64,000 nt of DNA from Nocardioides sp. (GTDB lineage: Bacteria > Actinomycetota > Actinomycetes > Propionibacteriales > Nocardioidaceae), in the NCBI RefSeq assembly GCF_030150155.1, contig NZ_JASLGR010000034.1:173358-237357 (forward strand), read 5' to 3'. Positions 16,980 to 25,535 of the stretch are shown here, piece by piece. Each line of letters begins with the position of its first letter. Within the stretch, counting starts at the first letter, position 1. The notes beneath the pieces are model-generated. The model saw nothing but the letters and a program-made list of their open reading frames with translations. It was not told the DNA's origin and did no database searches. Made by a program: the position numbers and the translations under genes.

Positions 16980-16992
16980 TTCTCGAGACGGC

Positions 16993-17394
16993 TCAGATCG
17001 CCTCGACGATGACGTGGTCGATCTGGGCCGTGAGACGACGCAGGTCGTCAGGGTCACCGGTCAGCACCACCGAGGGACCCTCCGTCACGGCCACCGCTGC
17101 GACGGTCGCGGCGACGTGGTGCTCCGACCCCATCCCGGCCGCGGCCGCGAGGTGTCCGATCCGGCGCGCGAGGATGCGGTCGGTGTCGACGATGCGGATT
17201 CGGTCGGCTCTGCTCAGGTAGGAGTCGATCACCTGCTCTTGGTGACGGCCGCGATAGAGCTCGGCGAGCACTGCCGCAGGGACCATGACATCGACGCCCG
17301 AGTCGCACGCGGCGACGAGGTAGGCCTGAACATGGGCCGCCTTTCCGCGAGCGACCGACGACAGTGCCTCGGCGTCAAGGACGAGCGAGACCAC
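16993..17394 (-). CDS. VapC-type PIN-domain toxin
   Basis: A 133-residue PIN domain, the nuclease toxin of VapBC modules, expected to cut RNA when the antitoxin is lost. The N-terminal acidic residue is in LVLDAEALS, a Glu is in VLAELYRG, and later acidic residues are in VDTDRILARRIG and LTGDPDDL. GTG 17394 is chosen because it gives the standard PIN start and has AAGGAAG upstream. It overlaps the end of vapB by 20 bases, the normal coupling for such pairs. The longer frame to 17523 is an N-terminal artefact. Confidence 0.82.
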   Translation of the reverse strand: MVSLVLDAEALSSVARGKAAHVQAYLVAACDSGVDVMVPAAVLAELYRGRHQEQVIDSYLSRADRIRIVDTDRILARRIGHLAAAAGMGSEHHVAATVAAVAVTEGPSVVLTGDPDDLRRLTAQIDHVIVEAI

Positions 17395-17617
17395 GGAAGA
17401 CTTCCTTCGCCCGCTCGACCTCCGCAGGGTCCGGCGGCCCGAACTTCTCCTCCAGCTCGTCGAGCCACTCACGCAGGGCCCGGCGCCGGTTCCGTCGCTC
17501 GACCTCTGCTCGCAGCACGTCATTCACGGCCGCCGACAGCGCTCGCGCGTCTCCCCCGAACGCCTCGACGACCTCGGGATCAAGCGTCAGTGTCTTGCGC
17601 ACCTTCGACTCAGCCAC
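17375..17617 (-). CDS. VapB-type antitoxin
   Basis: An 80-residue protein with a ribbon-helix-helix-like N-terminus (KVRKTLTLDPEVVEAFGG) and a charged helical C-terminus that would wrap the PIN toxin. GTG 17617 is preceded by TATGAT (17629-17624) with 6 nt between, so it is probably leaderless, and this start is preferred to the ATGs upstream. It normally represses its own promoter with VapC; no clear palindromic operator was picked out here. Confidence 0.8.
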   Translation of the reverse strand: MAESKVRKTLTLDPEVVEAFGGDARALSAAVNDVLRAEVERRNRRRALREWLDELEEKFGPPDPAEVERAKEVFRGLARP

Positions 17618-17710
17618 ACGGGAATCATACTCCAGTACTACTGCATCGCTCATGGCGCGGAGCGTGCCACATTTCCGTCGTACGTGCGCTGAGTTATCCA
17701 CAGGCGCCCA

Positions 17711-17887
17711 TCAGGCCCGCCGCGGCACCTCCCCGGTGCGCAGCTGGCATCCCATGCTGCACCTGACGCCGACCACCTCCCACCCGACCGGTCCGTCGTG
17801 GCCGGCGCGCTCGAGGGGGCGATCGTGGATGGTGAGGGTGCCGCCGCACCCCCGTGGACACGCAGCCGTGCGAACCTCGGTCGTCAT
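17711..17887 (-). CDS. Small four-cysteine protein (possible zinc ribbon)
   Basis: A 58-residue protein with two CX3C pairs, CPRGC at 10-14 and CSMGC at 43-47, suggesting a metal site. ATG 17887 follows TAGGCT (17899-17894) after 6 nt, so it looks leaderless. CX3C spacing is less usual than CX2C for zinc ribbons. It lies upstream of vapB in the same orientation but has its own promoter signal. No family is recognised. Confidence 0.55.
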   Translation of the reverse strand: MTTEVRTAACPRGCGGTLTIHDRPLERAGHDGPVGWEVVGVRCSMGCQLRTGEVPRRA

Positions 17888-17963
17888 TCCTGGAGCCTAG
17901 GTCGGTGTCCACGGACTCGCTAGAGCCACGCAGTAGTCCAGAAACCTGGGAGACTAGATCATT

Positions 17964-18914
17964 GTGGACAGCCTTTCAGTGCTCCTGATCAGCTTCGGCG
18001 TCGGCATCGTCGTGGGCTTGACCGGCATGGGCGGCGGCGCGTTGATGACGCCGGCACTGATCTTCGTCGGCGTGAACCCCGCCGCCGCGGTCGCCAACGA
18101 CCTGGTCGCAGCGTCGATCAACAAGTCGGTCGGCGCTGCAGTGCACTGGAAGCAGGGCTCGCCGAACCTGCGGCTGGCCGGCTGGCTGATCGCCGGATCG
18201 GTGCCGTTCGCGTTCGTCGGCGGGTTCATCGTGAAGGCGTTCGACCCGGCACGCACCGACGACATCCTGATGACCGCGATCGGCGTAGCGCTGCTCTTCG
18301 CGGCGGCGTCGTACACCTTGCGGATCCTGCTCCAGCAACGCCTGCTGGCCTCCGGCAACGTGACCTCGAACGAGATCACCCTCCGGCCGGGGTGGACGTT
18401 CCTGGTCGGCGCGGTCGGCGGCCTCCTGGTCGGGATCACCAGCGTCGGCTCGGGCTCGCTCATCATGGTCGCGCTGCTGATGCTGTACCCGACCCTCAGC
18501 GCGGTGAAGCTGGTCGGCACCGACCTGGTGCAGGCGGTGCCGCTGGTGCTGGCCGCGGCAGTCGGTCACGTGCTCAACATGGGAGTGGACTGGTCCGTCC
18601 TGATCCCGCTGATCATCGGCGGTACTCCCGGCACCTACCTGGGCGCGCGGATCTCCTCGTGGATCAACCAGAGTGTGATCCGACGCGGCATCGTGATCGT
18701 GCTGACCCTGACCGGCCTCAAGATGCTCGGGGTCTCCCCCACCTGGATCGGCATCCTCGGCGCCGGCATGCTGCTGCTCGGCCCGCTGGCCTGGGGCGCG
18801 GTCCGGCACGTCGTCGGGCTGCCCGCGTTCGACGACAACCGCTCCGCCTGGCGCTCGGCCGACCAGTCGACGACGGCCGAGCAGCCGGACCGCGGCCGAT
18901 CGCCCCTCACCTGA
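17964..18914 (+). CDS. TauE/SafE-type (TSUP) permease
   Basis: A 316-residue protein with about eight hydrophobic helices and two repeated halves, each beginning with a Gly-rich turn: VGLTGMGGGALMTPAL near residue 15 and VGITSVGSGSLIM near 160. This is the TSUP pattern of sulfite, sulfonate or related anion transporters in the cytoplasmic membrane. GTG 17964 has GGGAG about 11 nt upstream. Nearness to cysDN suggests a sulfur compound as substrate, but the sequence does not prove it. A GCAA-loop hairpin follows the stop. Confidence 0.82.
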   Translation: MDSLSVLLISFGVGIVVGLTGMGGGALMTPALIFVGVNPAAAVANDLVAASINKSVGAAVHWKQGSPNLRLAGWLIAGSVPFAFVGGFIVKAFDPARTDDILMTAIGVALLFAAASYTLRILLQQRLLASGNVTSNEITLRPGWTFLVGAVGGLLVGITSVGSGSLIMVALLMLYPTLSAVKLVGTDLVQAVPLVLAAAVGHVLNMGVDWSVLIPLIIGGTPGTYLGARISSWINQSVIRRGIVIVLTLTGLKMLGVSPTWIGILGAGMLLLGPLAWGAVRHVVGLPAFDDNRSAWRSADQSTTAEQPDRGRSPLT

Positions 18915-18928
18915 GAATCGCTCCGGCC

Positions 18929-18950
18929 TGCCTCGCCGCAAGGCGAGGCA
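18929..18950 (+). terminator. Terminator hairpin after the TSUP permease
   Basis: Nine-base arms (18929-18937 and 18942-18950) closed by a GCAA tetraloop, 15 nt after the stop codon. No U-tract. Confidence 0.7.
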
Positions 18951-19024
18951 TCCACACGCCCACACAGCCACGCCACCTGCCGCAATGCTGCCCGCGTACG
19001 ACGCTGTCGTGGCACAGTTCGGGC

Positions 19025-19534
19025 ATGTCCACGAACCGGTTCCTCGGCGGCGCCCCTTCCCGACTGCTCCGTATCAGCTACGCCGTGTTCGGGGTGGCGA
19101 CGCTCGCGTTCGTCGTGGAGATGGTGCCGGGAGACCCGATGCTGGCGGTCTCCCAGACGTGGGCGACCCGGGCCGACCTGGTCGGATCAGCAGTCGTCGG
19201 CGCCGTCGCTCTGGTGCAGGCCGTCGCGCCGCTGCGGTTCTTCTGGCCGGGGTGGATCCTCGCGGCGCACGTCGTCTTCAACATCTCGTTCGGCTCCCTC
19301 ACGACGTTGTCCGTGCTCCCCCACCTGAGAGTCAACGGCCTCAGCCTGCTCAACCATCACGTCCTGCTCTACTGGGGCGCCCCGCTTCTCGCCACTCTCG
19401 GCCTCTTCGTCGCCTTCCTGGCCTGGGAGGTCCCGGTGAAGCAGCGCAGCAAGCCCACGCCGCCGACCGAGACCGCCAACGCCATGCCGGATCTGGGCGG
19501 CCCGATGGCCAACACCTGGACGACGTCGACCTGA
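19025..19534 (+). CDS. Hypothetical four-helix membrane protein
   Basis: A 169-residue protein with four hydrophobic segments at about 15-35, 52-70, 74-95 and 113-135, then a polar tail rich in Pro and Thr. No family is recognised. ATG 19025 follows CACAGT (19013-19018) after 6 nt, a weak match to the leaderless -10 pattern. It is followed by a clear hairpin terminator, which supports a real transcription unit. Longer upstream in-frame reading is a shadow of the permease gene. Confidence 0.6.
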   Translation: MSTNRFLGGAPSRLLRISYAVFGVATLAFVVEMVPGDPMLAVSQTWATRADLVGSAVVGAVALVQAVAPLRFFWPGWILAAHVVFNISFGSLTTLSVLPHLRVNGLSLLNHHVLLYWGAPLLATLGLFVAFLAWEVPVKQRSKPTPPTETANAMPDLGGPMANTWTTST

Positions 19535-19576
19535 GCCTCAGAGCTCCAGAGCACCGGAGCCCACCAGCACACACCA

Positions 19577-19608
19577 ACGGCGGCCCCGAATTCACGTAGG
19601 GCCGCCGT
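19577..19608 (+). terminator. Terminator hairpin
   Basis: Perfect 10-bp arms at 19577-19586 and 19599-19608 with a 12-nt loop, 43 nt after the stop of the membrane protein gene. A separate palindrome, TTGTCACCTCCGTGACAA at 19727-19744, lies nearer the end of the PucR-type gene. Confidence 0.7.
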
Positions 19609-19782
19609 CAGTGAATTGAAGTCGCGCCATCTCATGCGTCGCTATGCGTCGCTAGCACTCACTGATGCCGACGCTAACCCCACGGTGGCGCTTGTGACTA
19701 GTGACACAGGCGACGGGACCAGAGACTTGTCACCTCCGTGACAAAAGTCCCTGATGCCCGCCCGAGAGTCGCGCGGGGATCG

Positions 19783-20970
19783 TCAGCGCCCACGCCAGTG
19801 AGCGAGCTCCTCGTCCGCGCCGGCGTTCCACCGGGGCACGCTGGACTGGAGCACCATCCACAGCTGCATCAGGGTGCCGGGGTCCTGCATGTCGGCCCCG
19901 AACAGCTCGCTGATCCGTCGCCACCGGTAGCGCACCGTCTGCGGATGGATGCCGAGCCGCCGGGCAAGCTCGGGCGCCGACTCGCGGGTGACCAGCCAGG
20001 TGAGCAGGGTCTGGGTGAGGGCCGTCTGCGAGGCACGTCCTTCGGTGCTCAGCGGAGCAAGGCGTAGCCGAACGAGCTCGCGGCGCAGTACCGGCTCTCC
20101 TTGCAGCCACAGCTGGGTGGTCTCGACGTCGGCGTCGAGCACCGGCCGCTGGGGGATGACGCCGAGATCGGCGAGGTCGAAGAGCCGGGTGGCCCAGTGC
20201 CGGGCGTGACCGACGTCGAGGAGGGGTACGTCGAGCGAGCGCGCGATCTGGAGGGCGGGGTCGAGCCCGCGCAGCTCGGCGGCGAGGTCGTCAGCCTTGT
20301 CGGGTGCCACCAGGAAGATGGCGTGCTCGGCGGTGAGGTCGCAGGCGAAGGAGGAGAGCCCGCTGGCGGGCCAGGCGATGGACCCGCCGGGGCGAGCGAG
20401 CAGGACGACGGCGCGGTCGGGCAGGCTCCAGCCGTGGTGCTCGGCCTGTCGGGCGATCGCCTCCTCGTCCTCGGCGAACAGCGACCGGATCAGGGTCCGT
20501 TGCGAGCGGTCCGGCAGCGGCGAGGCGTAGTTGAGGTCGGCGCCGGTCTGGATCTCCTCGCGGAGGTAGCCGATGAACGCGGCGAGGTCATGGGCGATCA
20601 GCACCAGGCTGCCCCGCGGCAGGAGTCCGCGGTCGGCGGACTCGATCAGGTACTGGAGTGCGGCGACGTGGGCGAGGGTGATCGCCTCCTCGAGGTCGAC
20701 CAGGCTCTTGCCCTCGTCGACCTCGCCCCAGGCCATCCGGCGGTAGAGGTCGCTGACCCCGGCGTTGCTCGGGTGCCCCTCGGCCTCGATGGTGTGCAGG
20801 AAGTGGCTCATCGCCGACTTCACCGCGAGGTGGATCAACCGGTGCCGAGCGCCCCCGTCAGGGCCGGCGTACGCCGAGATCCGCGCTTTGATCGAGTGGG
20901 TGGTGCGGTCGGCGAAGGCCGATAGCCCGTCGTGCAGGCGCTGCCGCTTCTCGGCCGTCAACTGCACCAT
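19783..20970 (-). CDS. PucR/CdaR-type transcriptional regulator
   Basis: A 396-residue regulator. The N-terminal 300 residues carry a sensory region without an obvious named domain. The C-terminus has the PucR helix-turn-helix (TLLTWLVTRESAPELARRLGIHPQTVRYRWRR is the region near residues 340-370). ATG 20970 has GGGGA just upstream and is preferred to the longer start at 21021. Members of this family respond to purine, amino-acid or diacid metabolites, but the ligand here is unknown. Three 27-bp-spaced repeats 155-220 bp upstream are candidate binding sites. Confidence 0.8.
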   Translation of the reverse strand: MVQLTAEKRQRLHDGLSAFADRTTHSIKARISAYAGPDGGARHRLIHLAVKSAMSHFLHTIEAEGHPSNAGVSDLYRRMAWGEVDEGKSLVDLEEAITLAHVAALQYLIESADRGLLPRGSLVLIAHDLAAFIGYLREEIQTGADLNYASPLPDRSQRTLIRSLFAEDEEAIARQAEHHGWSLPDRAVVLLARPGGSIAWPASGLSSFACDLTAEHAIFLVAPDKADDLAAELRGLDPALQIARSLDVPLLDVGHARHWATRLFDLADLGVIPQRPVLDADVETTQLWLQGEPVLRRELVRLRLAPLSTEGRASQTALTQTLLTWLVTRESAPELARRLGIHPQTVRYRWRRISELFGADMQDPGTLMQLWMVLQSSVPRWNAGADEELAHWRGR

Positions 20971-21124
20971 CGCTTCCCCAGTCGTCACAGAGGGGTAGTC
21001 CAAGCGCAGTCTGGTACCCAAGCAAGCGTTTCGGTGGGGTACGTGTCACATCGGTTGAGTGTTGTCATGCGGATAACAAATTGCACTCACGGGCTCCACT
21101 GACAGCCAGTCACTCCACGTTCGA

Positions 21125-21190
21125 TGTCGTCGTTCGGCAACAGGTCTAGCTTGTCGTCGTTCGACGACATTGAAGTTGTGTCGTCGTACG
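21125..21190. repeat. Three iterons at 27-bp spacing
   Basis: TGTCGTCGTTCG occurs at 21125 and 21152 and as TGTCGTCGTACG at 21179, so copies are exactly 27 bp apart. The middle copy extends into a palindrome, TGTCGTCGTTCGACGACA (21152-21169). They lie in the 286-bp gap between the PucR-type gene and the 21257 gene, upstream of the former. Confidence 0.7.
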
Positions 21191-21256
21191 AATGGCGAGG
21201 TCCGCCACTGCGCCGGCATCCTGACCCGCTTGGGTTGAGCTCCGCCGGACCGAGCC

Positions 21257-21616
21257 TCAGGGCTCGAGCGGATCCTCGGGCGTCCGCCCCTGGAAGAACG
21301 CCTCCCAGAAGGCAGCCTCTCGCAGGTCCCGCTCGGCCTCGCTCAGGCCGGGGACGTCGTCGATCCAGGGAATGTCGAAGTTCTCGTACGCCAGCAGCGG
21401 CCGGCAGTCAGCGATCGCGAAGTACTCCGGTGGGGTACGGGCGAAGCGGTCGACGCGCAGCACATCATGGAGACCGTCGGCTTGGTTCGGGAAGAAGCAC
21501 TTCCCCCGACCACGCTGCTCCGGGGGCACATGGGCGTACTCCCAGGTCTCATCACTCGGGACGGAATACATGCCAGGCCCCCTTCCAGGACTGAACCACA
21601 ACGGCGTCTCCCCCAT
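21257..21616 (-). CDS. Hypothetical protein
   Basis: A 119-residue acidic, aromatic-rich soluble protein with no recognised domain. ATG 21616 is chosen because AAGGTGG lies about 5 nt upstream. Composition and codon use look like coding DNA on this strand. It is in the same orientation as the Fic gene upstream but 131 bp away. It could be an accessory or immunity-type protein, but nothing visible supports a function. Confidence 0.5.
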   Translation of the reverse strand: MGETPLWFSPGRGPGMYSVPSDETWEYAHVPPEQRGRGKCFFPNQADGLHDVLRVDRFARTPPEYFAIADCRPLLAYENFDIPWIDDVPGLSEAERDLREAAFWEAFFQGRTPEDPLEP

Positions 21617-21747
21617 GCCTTCCACCTTGATCACAGGTTAGGGAGCGGGCAACCCCGGGAACCAGAGCGGCCAGCCAAGTTCCGCAGAACTTGTCACGCG
21701 CCTGATAACCAAGGCACCTGATGCGCGTCGCCGAGCGCTCGCCAGGC

Positions 21748-22908
21748 TCAGCGCGGTTCCAGCAGGTCGAGGATCTCCGTGGCTTGGTAGAGGTTCGACC
21801 GCTTCAGCTTGCCGCCGGCCGGGCGCACGATCTCGGCCTGGAGGAGGGCGTCCAACGTGGTGTGGGCCGCCATCTTCGTCACCCCCAGCTGCTCCTGGAG
21901 ATAGGCCGCCGTCACGACCGGCTGCTCGACCAGCACCGCGAAGGCAGCCCGATGCACCGATGAGTCACTGCGCCGCCCCGACAGGGCGTCCCGCCAACGG
22001 GACTCGATCCGTTCGACGTCGTCGGCGAACTGCTCGGTGAGCACGATGCTCCGCTCGACGTACTCGACGAATCGGAGGGCGAAGCGTGACACTGCGGCGC
22101 GGCGAACGTCAGGATCGTCGCCGTCGTGGCGGTACGCCGTCAGTGCCTGCACATAGCCGGGCACGTCGTCCTTCAGCGCGACCGAGAGCGGCAGCACGCC
22201 GCCGGTGACGACATGCGCGCGGCTGAGGGCAGCATGGAACAAGGCCCGTCCGACGCGTCCGTTCCCGTCGGGAAACGGGTGCACCGTCTCGAACTGCGCG
22301 TGCACCAAGGCACCCAGGGCCAGCGGGTTGTCCCCGCTGGTGTTGGCGTAGCGAAGCAGGTCGTCCATCGAGGCGAGCACTGACGCCGCGGGCGGAGCGG
22401 CGTACTGCGCCGACAGCGGCGAGCGGCCCCCGATCCACACCTGCCCGGTGCGATACCCACGGTCGAGCCGAGGCACGAGCGCATGGTGCACGTCCCACAG
22501 ATCGTCGTGCGACCAGGCTCGACCCAGCGTGCCGCCGACAGCAGTCCGCATGATCTCGACGTTGCGGGCGACCTCGCGAGCCGGTGGCGACACCTGATCG
22601 TCGCCAAGCCTCGCCGCCATGATGTTGCGCGGCGTCTCCCGCTCTCCCTCGATCCATGACGACGAGATCGCCTCCGACCGGACCAAGGTGGCATACAGGA
22701 GCGGCAACGGCCGCGCCCGTAGCCTCTCCCCCAACGCCCGAAGCGCCGCGTGTACGTCGTAGACGTACTCCAACGCCTCCAGCGTCAGGACCTCGCCAGC
22801 GCGGGCCATCGGATCCGGGTGGTAACGCTGATACGAGCCACCACGGCGCTCGGCACTGGTGACCCCGGTGAAGCTCGGGGCGACCGTCACACGTTCCCAG
22901 TGCGCCAC
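21748..22908 (-). CDS. Fic family protein
   Basis: A 386-residue Fic-fold enzyme, expected to transfer AMP or another phosphate-linked group to protein targets. The core motif HPFPDGNGRVGR is intact at 210-221 with catalytic His210. An N-terminal inhibitory helix motif SSWIEG (Ser83, Glu87, Gly88) marks it as a self-inhibited class II Fic. The C-terminal 90 residues include a winged-helix-like region (VTAAYLQEQLGVTKMAAHTTLDALL). GTG 22908 has a perfect GGAGGTG ribosome site 5 nt upstream. A palindrome covers its -10, so it may repress itself. The target is unknown. Confidence 0.88.
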   Translation of the reverse strand: MAHWERVTVAPSFTGVTSAERRGGSYQRYHPDPMARAGEVLTLEALEYVYDVHAALRALGERLRARPLPLLYATLVRSEAISSSWIEGERETPRNIMAARLGDDQVSPPAREVARNVEIMRTAVGGTLGRAWSHDDLWDVHHALVPRLDRGYRTGQVWIGGRSPLSAQYAAPPAASVLASMDDLLRYANTSGDNPLALGALVHAQFETVHPFPDGNGRVGRALFHAALSRAHVVTGGVLPLSVALKDDVPGYVQALTAYRHDGDDPDVRRAAVSRFALRFVEYVERSIVLTEQFADDVERIESRWRDALSGRRSDSSVHRAAFAVLVEQPVVTAAYLQEQLGVTKMAAHTTLDALLQAEIVRPAGGKLKRSNLYQATEILDLLEPR

Positions 22909-22927
22909 GCGGACACCTCCGGACGAA

Positions 22928-22955
22928 AGTATAGGCTATCTTCCCACCCTATACT
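22928..22955 (-). promoter_or_regulatory. Palindrome over the Fic promoter
   Basis: AGTATAGG (22928-22935) and CCTATACT (22948-22955) are inverted with 12 nt between. On the minus strand one arm supplies TATACT (22933-22928), a plausible -10 for the Fic gene with a leader of about 15-20 nt. Confidence 0.55.
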
Positions 22956-23019
22956 TAGGATGCAGTTCGGGCCGCGTGGACGGCTGGCGCGTCGGTCGCG
23001 GGCAGGCGGCGCGGTCGAC

Positions 23020-23300
23020 CTCAGATGCCCTGACCTGACCAAGCCCACCCGCCTTGACGAACTCGGACTTGAGGTTGTCGGACAGCCCATTGACGAGCGC
23101 TCCACCGGGCTGAATTGCCGAATCGACGACAGACGCCTGATTCTGTCATTGCGGGGCCGAGCGCGTGCTTCGTGACCCGTTACCCGTCGACACGACCAGA
23201 ACCTGCGGCCGCGCCGCCGAGCCTCGTACGACGTTGACCCACGGCGTTCTGCATCGGGCACTCGAATGCACCGCGGCAAGGTCGCGGGGAGAGTGCTGCG
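23020..23300 (+). pseudogene. Decayed ISL3-family transposase, N-terminal remnant
   Basis: Two pieces in different frames resemble the ISL3 transposase N-terminus. From about 23026 the frame reads CPDLTKPTRLDELGLEVVGQ, matching the opening of actinobacterial ISL3 transposases. After a frameshift near 23150, CHCGAERVLRDP and then RAAEPRTTLTHGVLHRALE match the zinc-finger region and the following helix. The stretch between is shortened and the catalytic part is missing. It shows past IS activity beside the polysaccharide locus. Assignment is from remembered family sequence, not a search. Confidence 0.55.
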
Positions 23301-24245
23301 GCGTCCTGACCTCAGGCCGAGCCCGCCAAGCACCCGGGCCACGGCCCCCTTCGATATCGGTTCGGACAGCCAGGCCAAGACCAACCGGGGGAACCCAGTG
23401 ACTTCGACATCGGAATGCGTGGGGCCGAGATGCTCCACAACGACGTTGCGGCGGGCCGCCTTGCGGGCGATCTAGCCGGCGGCGCCCGAGGCCGTCTTCA
23501 CGTTCCCTATACCACCAGTAAGACCTAGCCACCTAGTGGCTCACTCGCCTACCTCGCAGACCGCTGACCTACAGCGATGTCGCGGTTGGCCCGAGAACCA
23601 GGCCCACCCTCTGAAAGACAGGCGACACCGCCGCGGACGCCGGCCTAGCGACCACGCCAGTCCGACCCCGGAATCTCGACATTCTCTCCCCCACGCGGCG
23701 GAACAAAATCCTGGCGCCAAGCCCTCAACTCGAAGCCGGCGAAGGACCCAACCGCGCCTCAGGCTGAGTCCTACACCCAATCCGACCGATACCACACCAA
23801 GCATCTGAAGACCGATCCGCGACCTCGGCCTCGAGTTGACCTCCCAGGCCGCTGGCTCGCTTCGACGCGCCAACCAACCCGGTCGTCATAGCTTCCAAAA
23901 GCCAGCGTTTCCAGGCCCCAAACTAGCCCGGAAACCTACTCCCTACGCGCGGCCTCGGTAATCGTCATCCTCCCCCCACCCCCCGCCGGCTCGACCCCTC
24001 TACCGGTCCCCCAGAGAACGGGGCCGCTAACCATAGATGAGATTCACCCTCAGGACCGACACAACGGCACCGAGCGAAGTCGAGTTGCAGACGGACAACC
24101 CCAAAAAGAGGCGTCCCATCGAAGCTCATTCCAACAAACTCACCGCTACCACTAAGGAGTATCCTCATATGCCCTACAGCCACCTGGTCAGCCGTTCAGG
24201 GAAAAACCAGGGCACGGACTCCTCAACCACGTCCATCTCCTAAGC
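23301..24245. other. 945-bp stretch without a supported gene
   Basis: This stretch shows no open frame with convincing codon use. Base composition drifts from typical host GC towards the AT-richer polysaccharide cluster. One 24-codon frame at 24169 has a good AAGGAG site but no other support. It is probably decayed transferred DNA and the 3' flank of the cluster. Confidence 0.5.
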
Positions 24246-25535
24246 TCAACGGGAAACGTGAACCGGTCGACCGAATAGCCAGCGGACCGCGATAACGACA
24301 CCCGAAATCGTAGGAAAGAAGCAAGACCACGGCACCTTAGGAAGCGAACATACGGCAAAAACCGCCGTCACCAAATAGCCCAGGACACCCGCAATGGCGA
24401 AACCAAGAGCACCCATTCTCGGGCCAGAGAAGAAAATGCAAACTAGACTCACTACAAGACCGGACACCTGCGCGGACGTCATTCGCCAGGGGAGGCCTAA
24501 AGCAGTCAGCGCACCACACGCCACGTACGCGATCATCAAGAAAACTGCGCCCCCCAGACCCACCATCGCCGGAAATATTGCACCAGAGAATCCGGGGCCA
24601 AACAGCACTGGCACAACTAGTGGGCAAAGTAGTGCACCTACAAGCCCAACGAGAAATCCGATCGCCGTAGTCGCCCGAAAGAGGAGCGTCAGACGGAGCG
24701 ATTGATCCCTCCCTGAAGACGAGAGTAGTCCCGCAAACGATCGCGAAAGAAGCGCTTGAGCAAATCCTAGGGGAACGAGCGCGATGGTGGCTGAAACCGA
24801 ATAAAGACCAGCCTGGGTGGCACCTGCAAGCGAAACCGACAACGCCTGATCTAGGCGATACGATGCAGCCTCGGAGAGCTGACCTCCCACATATCGGGAG
24901 GAATCCGACAGAATGTCACCCAAAGGCAGGCCAGAACCACGAAATGAAACGCGAACAAGGACGGTCGATGTACACACACACAGAAAAGCAGTAAAGGTGT
25001 ACAGATAAATATACGTCTCAAGCGAAAGCCAGTCGACACAGACAAGGAAAAGAAGAAAAACAAAATTCGACAAGGGCTGAACCAGATTCAACGTAGCAAA
25101 CGCAAGGTGACGACCATTGGCCAACAGGACATTCGCATCGGTGACCCAACAAATACAGCATGAGACCGATACTGCGCCCGACAATAGGGCAACGAAAACC
25201 CCATGGGACAGTCCGCTAAACAAGAAACGATAAGACACCATGATAGCGGAAGCGGAAATCGCAACGAGAGGCACGCAGATACGCCTGACAGACCGAATGT
25301 ACCGTGCCATCCGAACAGGATCAGCAACATGCCGGCGGACCCCAATAGGTGCGCCAAGGCCAAGAAGAACCGGAAGCAAGGACAGAAAGGCCACCATAGC
25401 GGCCGCCAAACCGCGATCGGATGGTCCGAGCGACCGCGCCAACAAAGGCGCACCAACTAACCCTAGGAGAACCGCTGAAAACCTCCCCAAAACAACGACC
25501 GCAGGAATGTCGAACCTGGTAGCGACCCTAATCAA
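24246..25535 (-). CDS. Oligosaccharide flippase (Wzx-like, MOP superfamily)
   Basis: A 429-residue membrane protein with about 12 hydrophobic helices. It has the N-terminal LGLVGAPLLARSLGPSDRGLAA stretch, typical of polysaccharide flippases (split here at residues about 25-46). It would flip lipid-linked repeat units across the cytoplasmic membrane. The start appears to be TTG 25535, overlapping the end of the pyruvyl transferase gene by 8 bases. It is the last gene of the overlapping cluster. Base composition is clearly lower in GC than the flanks. Substrate is unknown. Confidence 0.82.
   Translation of the reverse strand: MIRVATRFDIPAVVVLGRFSAVLLGLVGAPLLARSLGPSDRGLAAAMVAFLSLLPVLLGLGAPIGVRRHVADPVRMARYIRSVRRICVPLVAISASAIMVSYRFLFSGLSHGVFVALLSGAVSVSCCICWVTDANVLLANGRHLAFATLNLVQPLSNFVFLLFLVCVDWLSLETYIYLYTFTAFLCVCTSTVLVRVSFRGSGLPLGDILSDSSRYVGGQLSEAASYRLDQALSVSLAGATQAGLYSVSATIALVPLGFAQALLSRSFAGLLSSSGRDQSLRLTLLFRATTAIGFLVGLVGALLCPLVVPVLFGPGFSGAIFPAMVGLGGAVFLMIAYVACGALTALGLPWRMTSAQVSGLVVSLVCIFFSGPRMGALGFAIAGVLGYLVTAVFAVCSLPKVPWSCFFPTISGVVIAVRWLFGRPVHVSR

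Noticed and set aside
22887..23438. Minus-strand 183-codon frame next to the Fic gene
   Set aside because: Arg/Ser-rich composition without a domain. The plus strand here carries the ISL3 remnant and explains the sequence better.
24169..24243. A 24-codon ORF with a good AAGGAG site
   Set aside because: No conserved features or neighbours; the surrounding stretch looks like non-coding debris. Kept only as a note.
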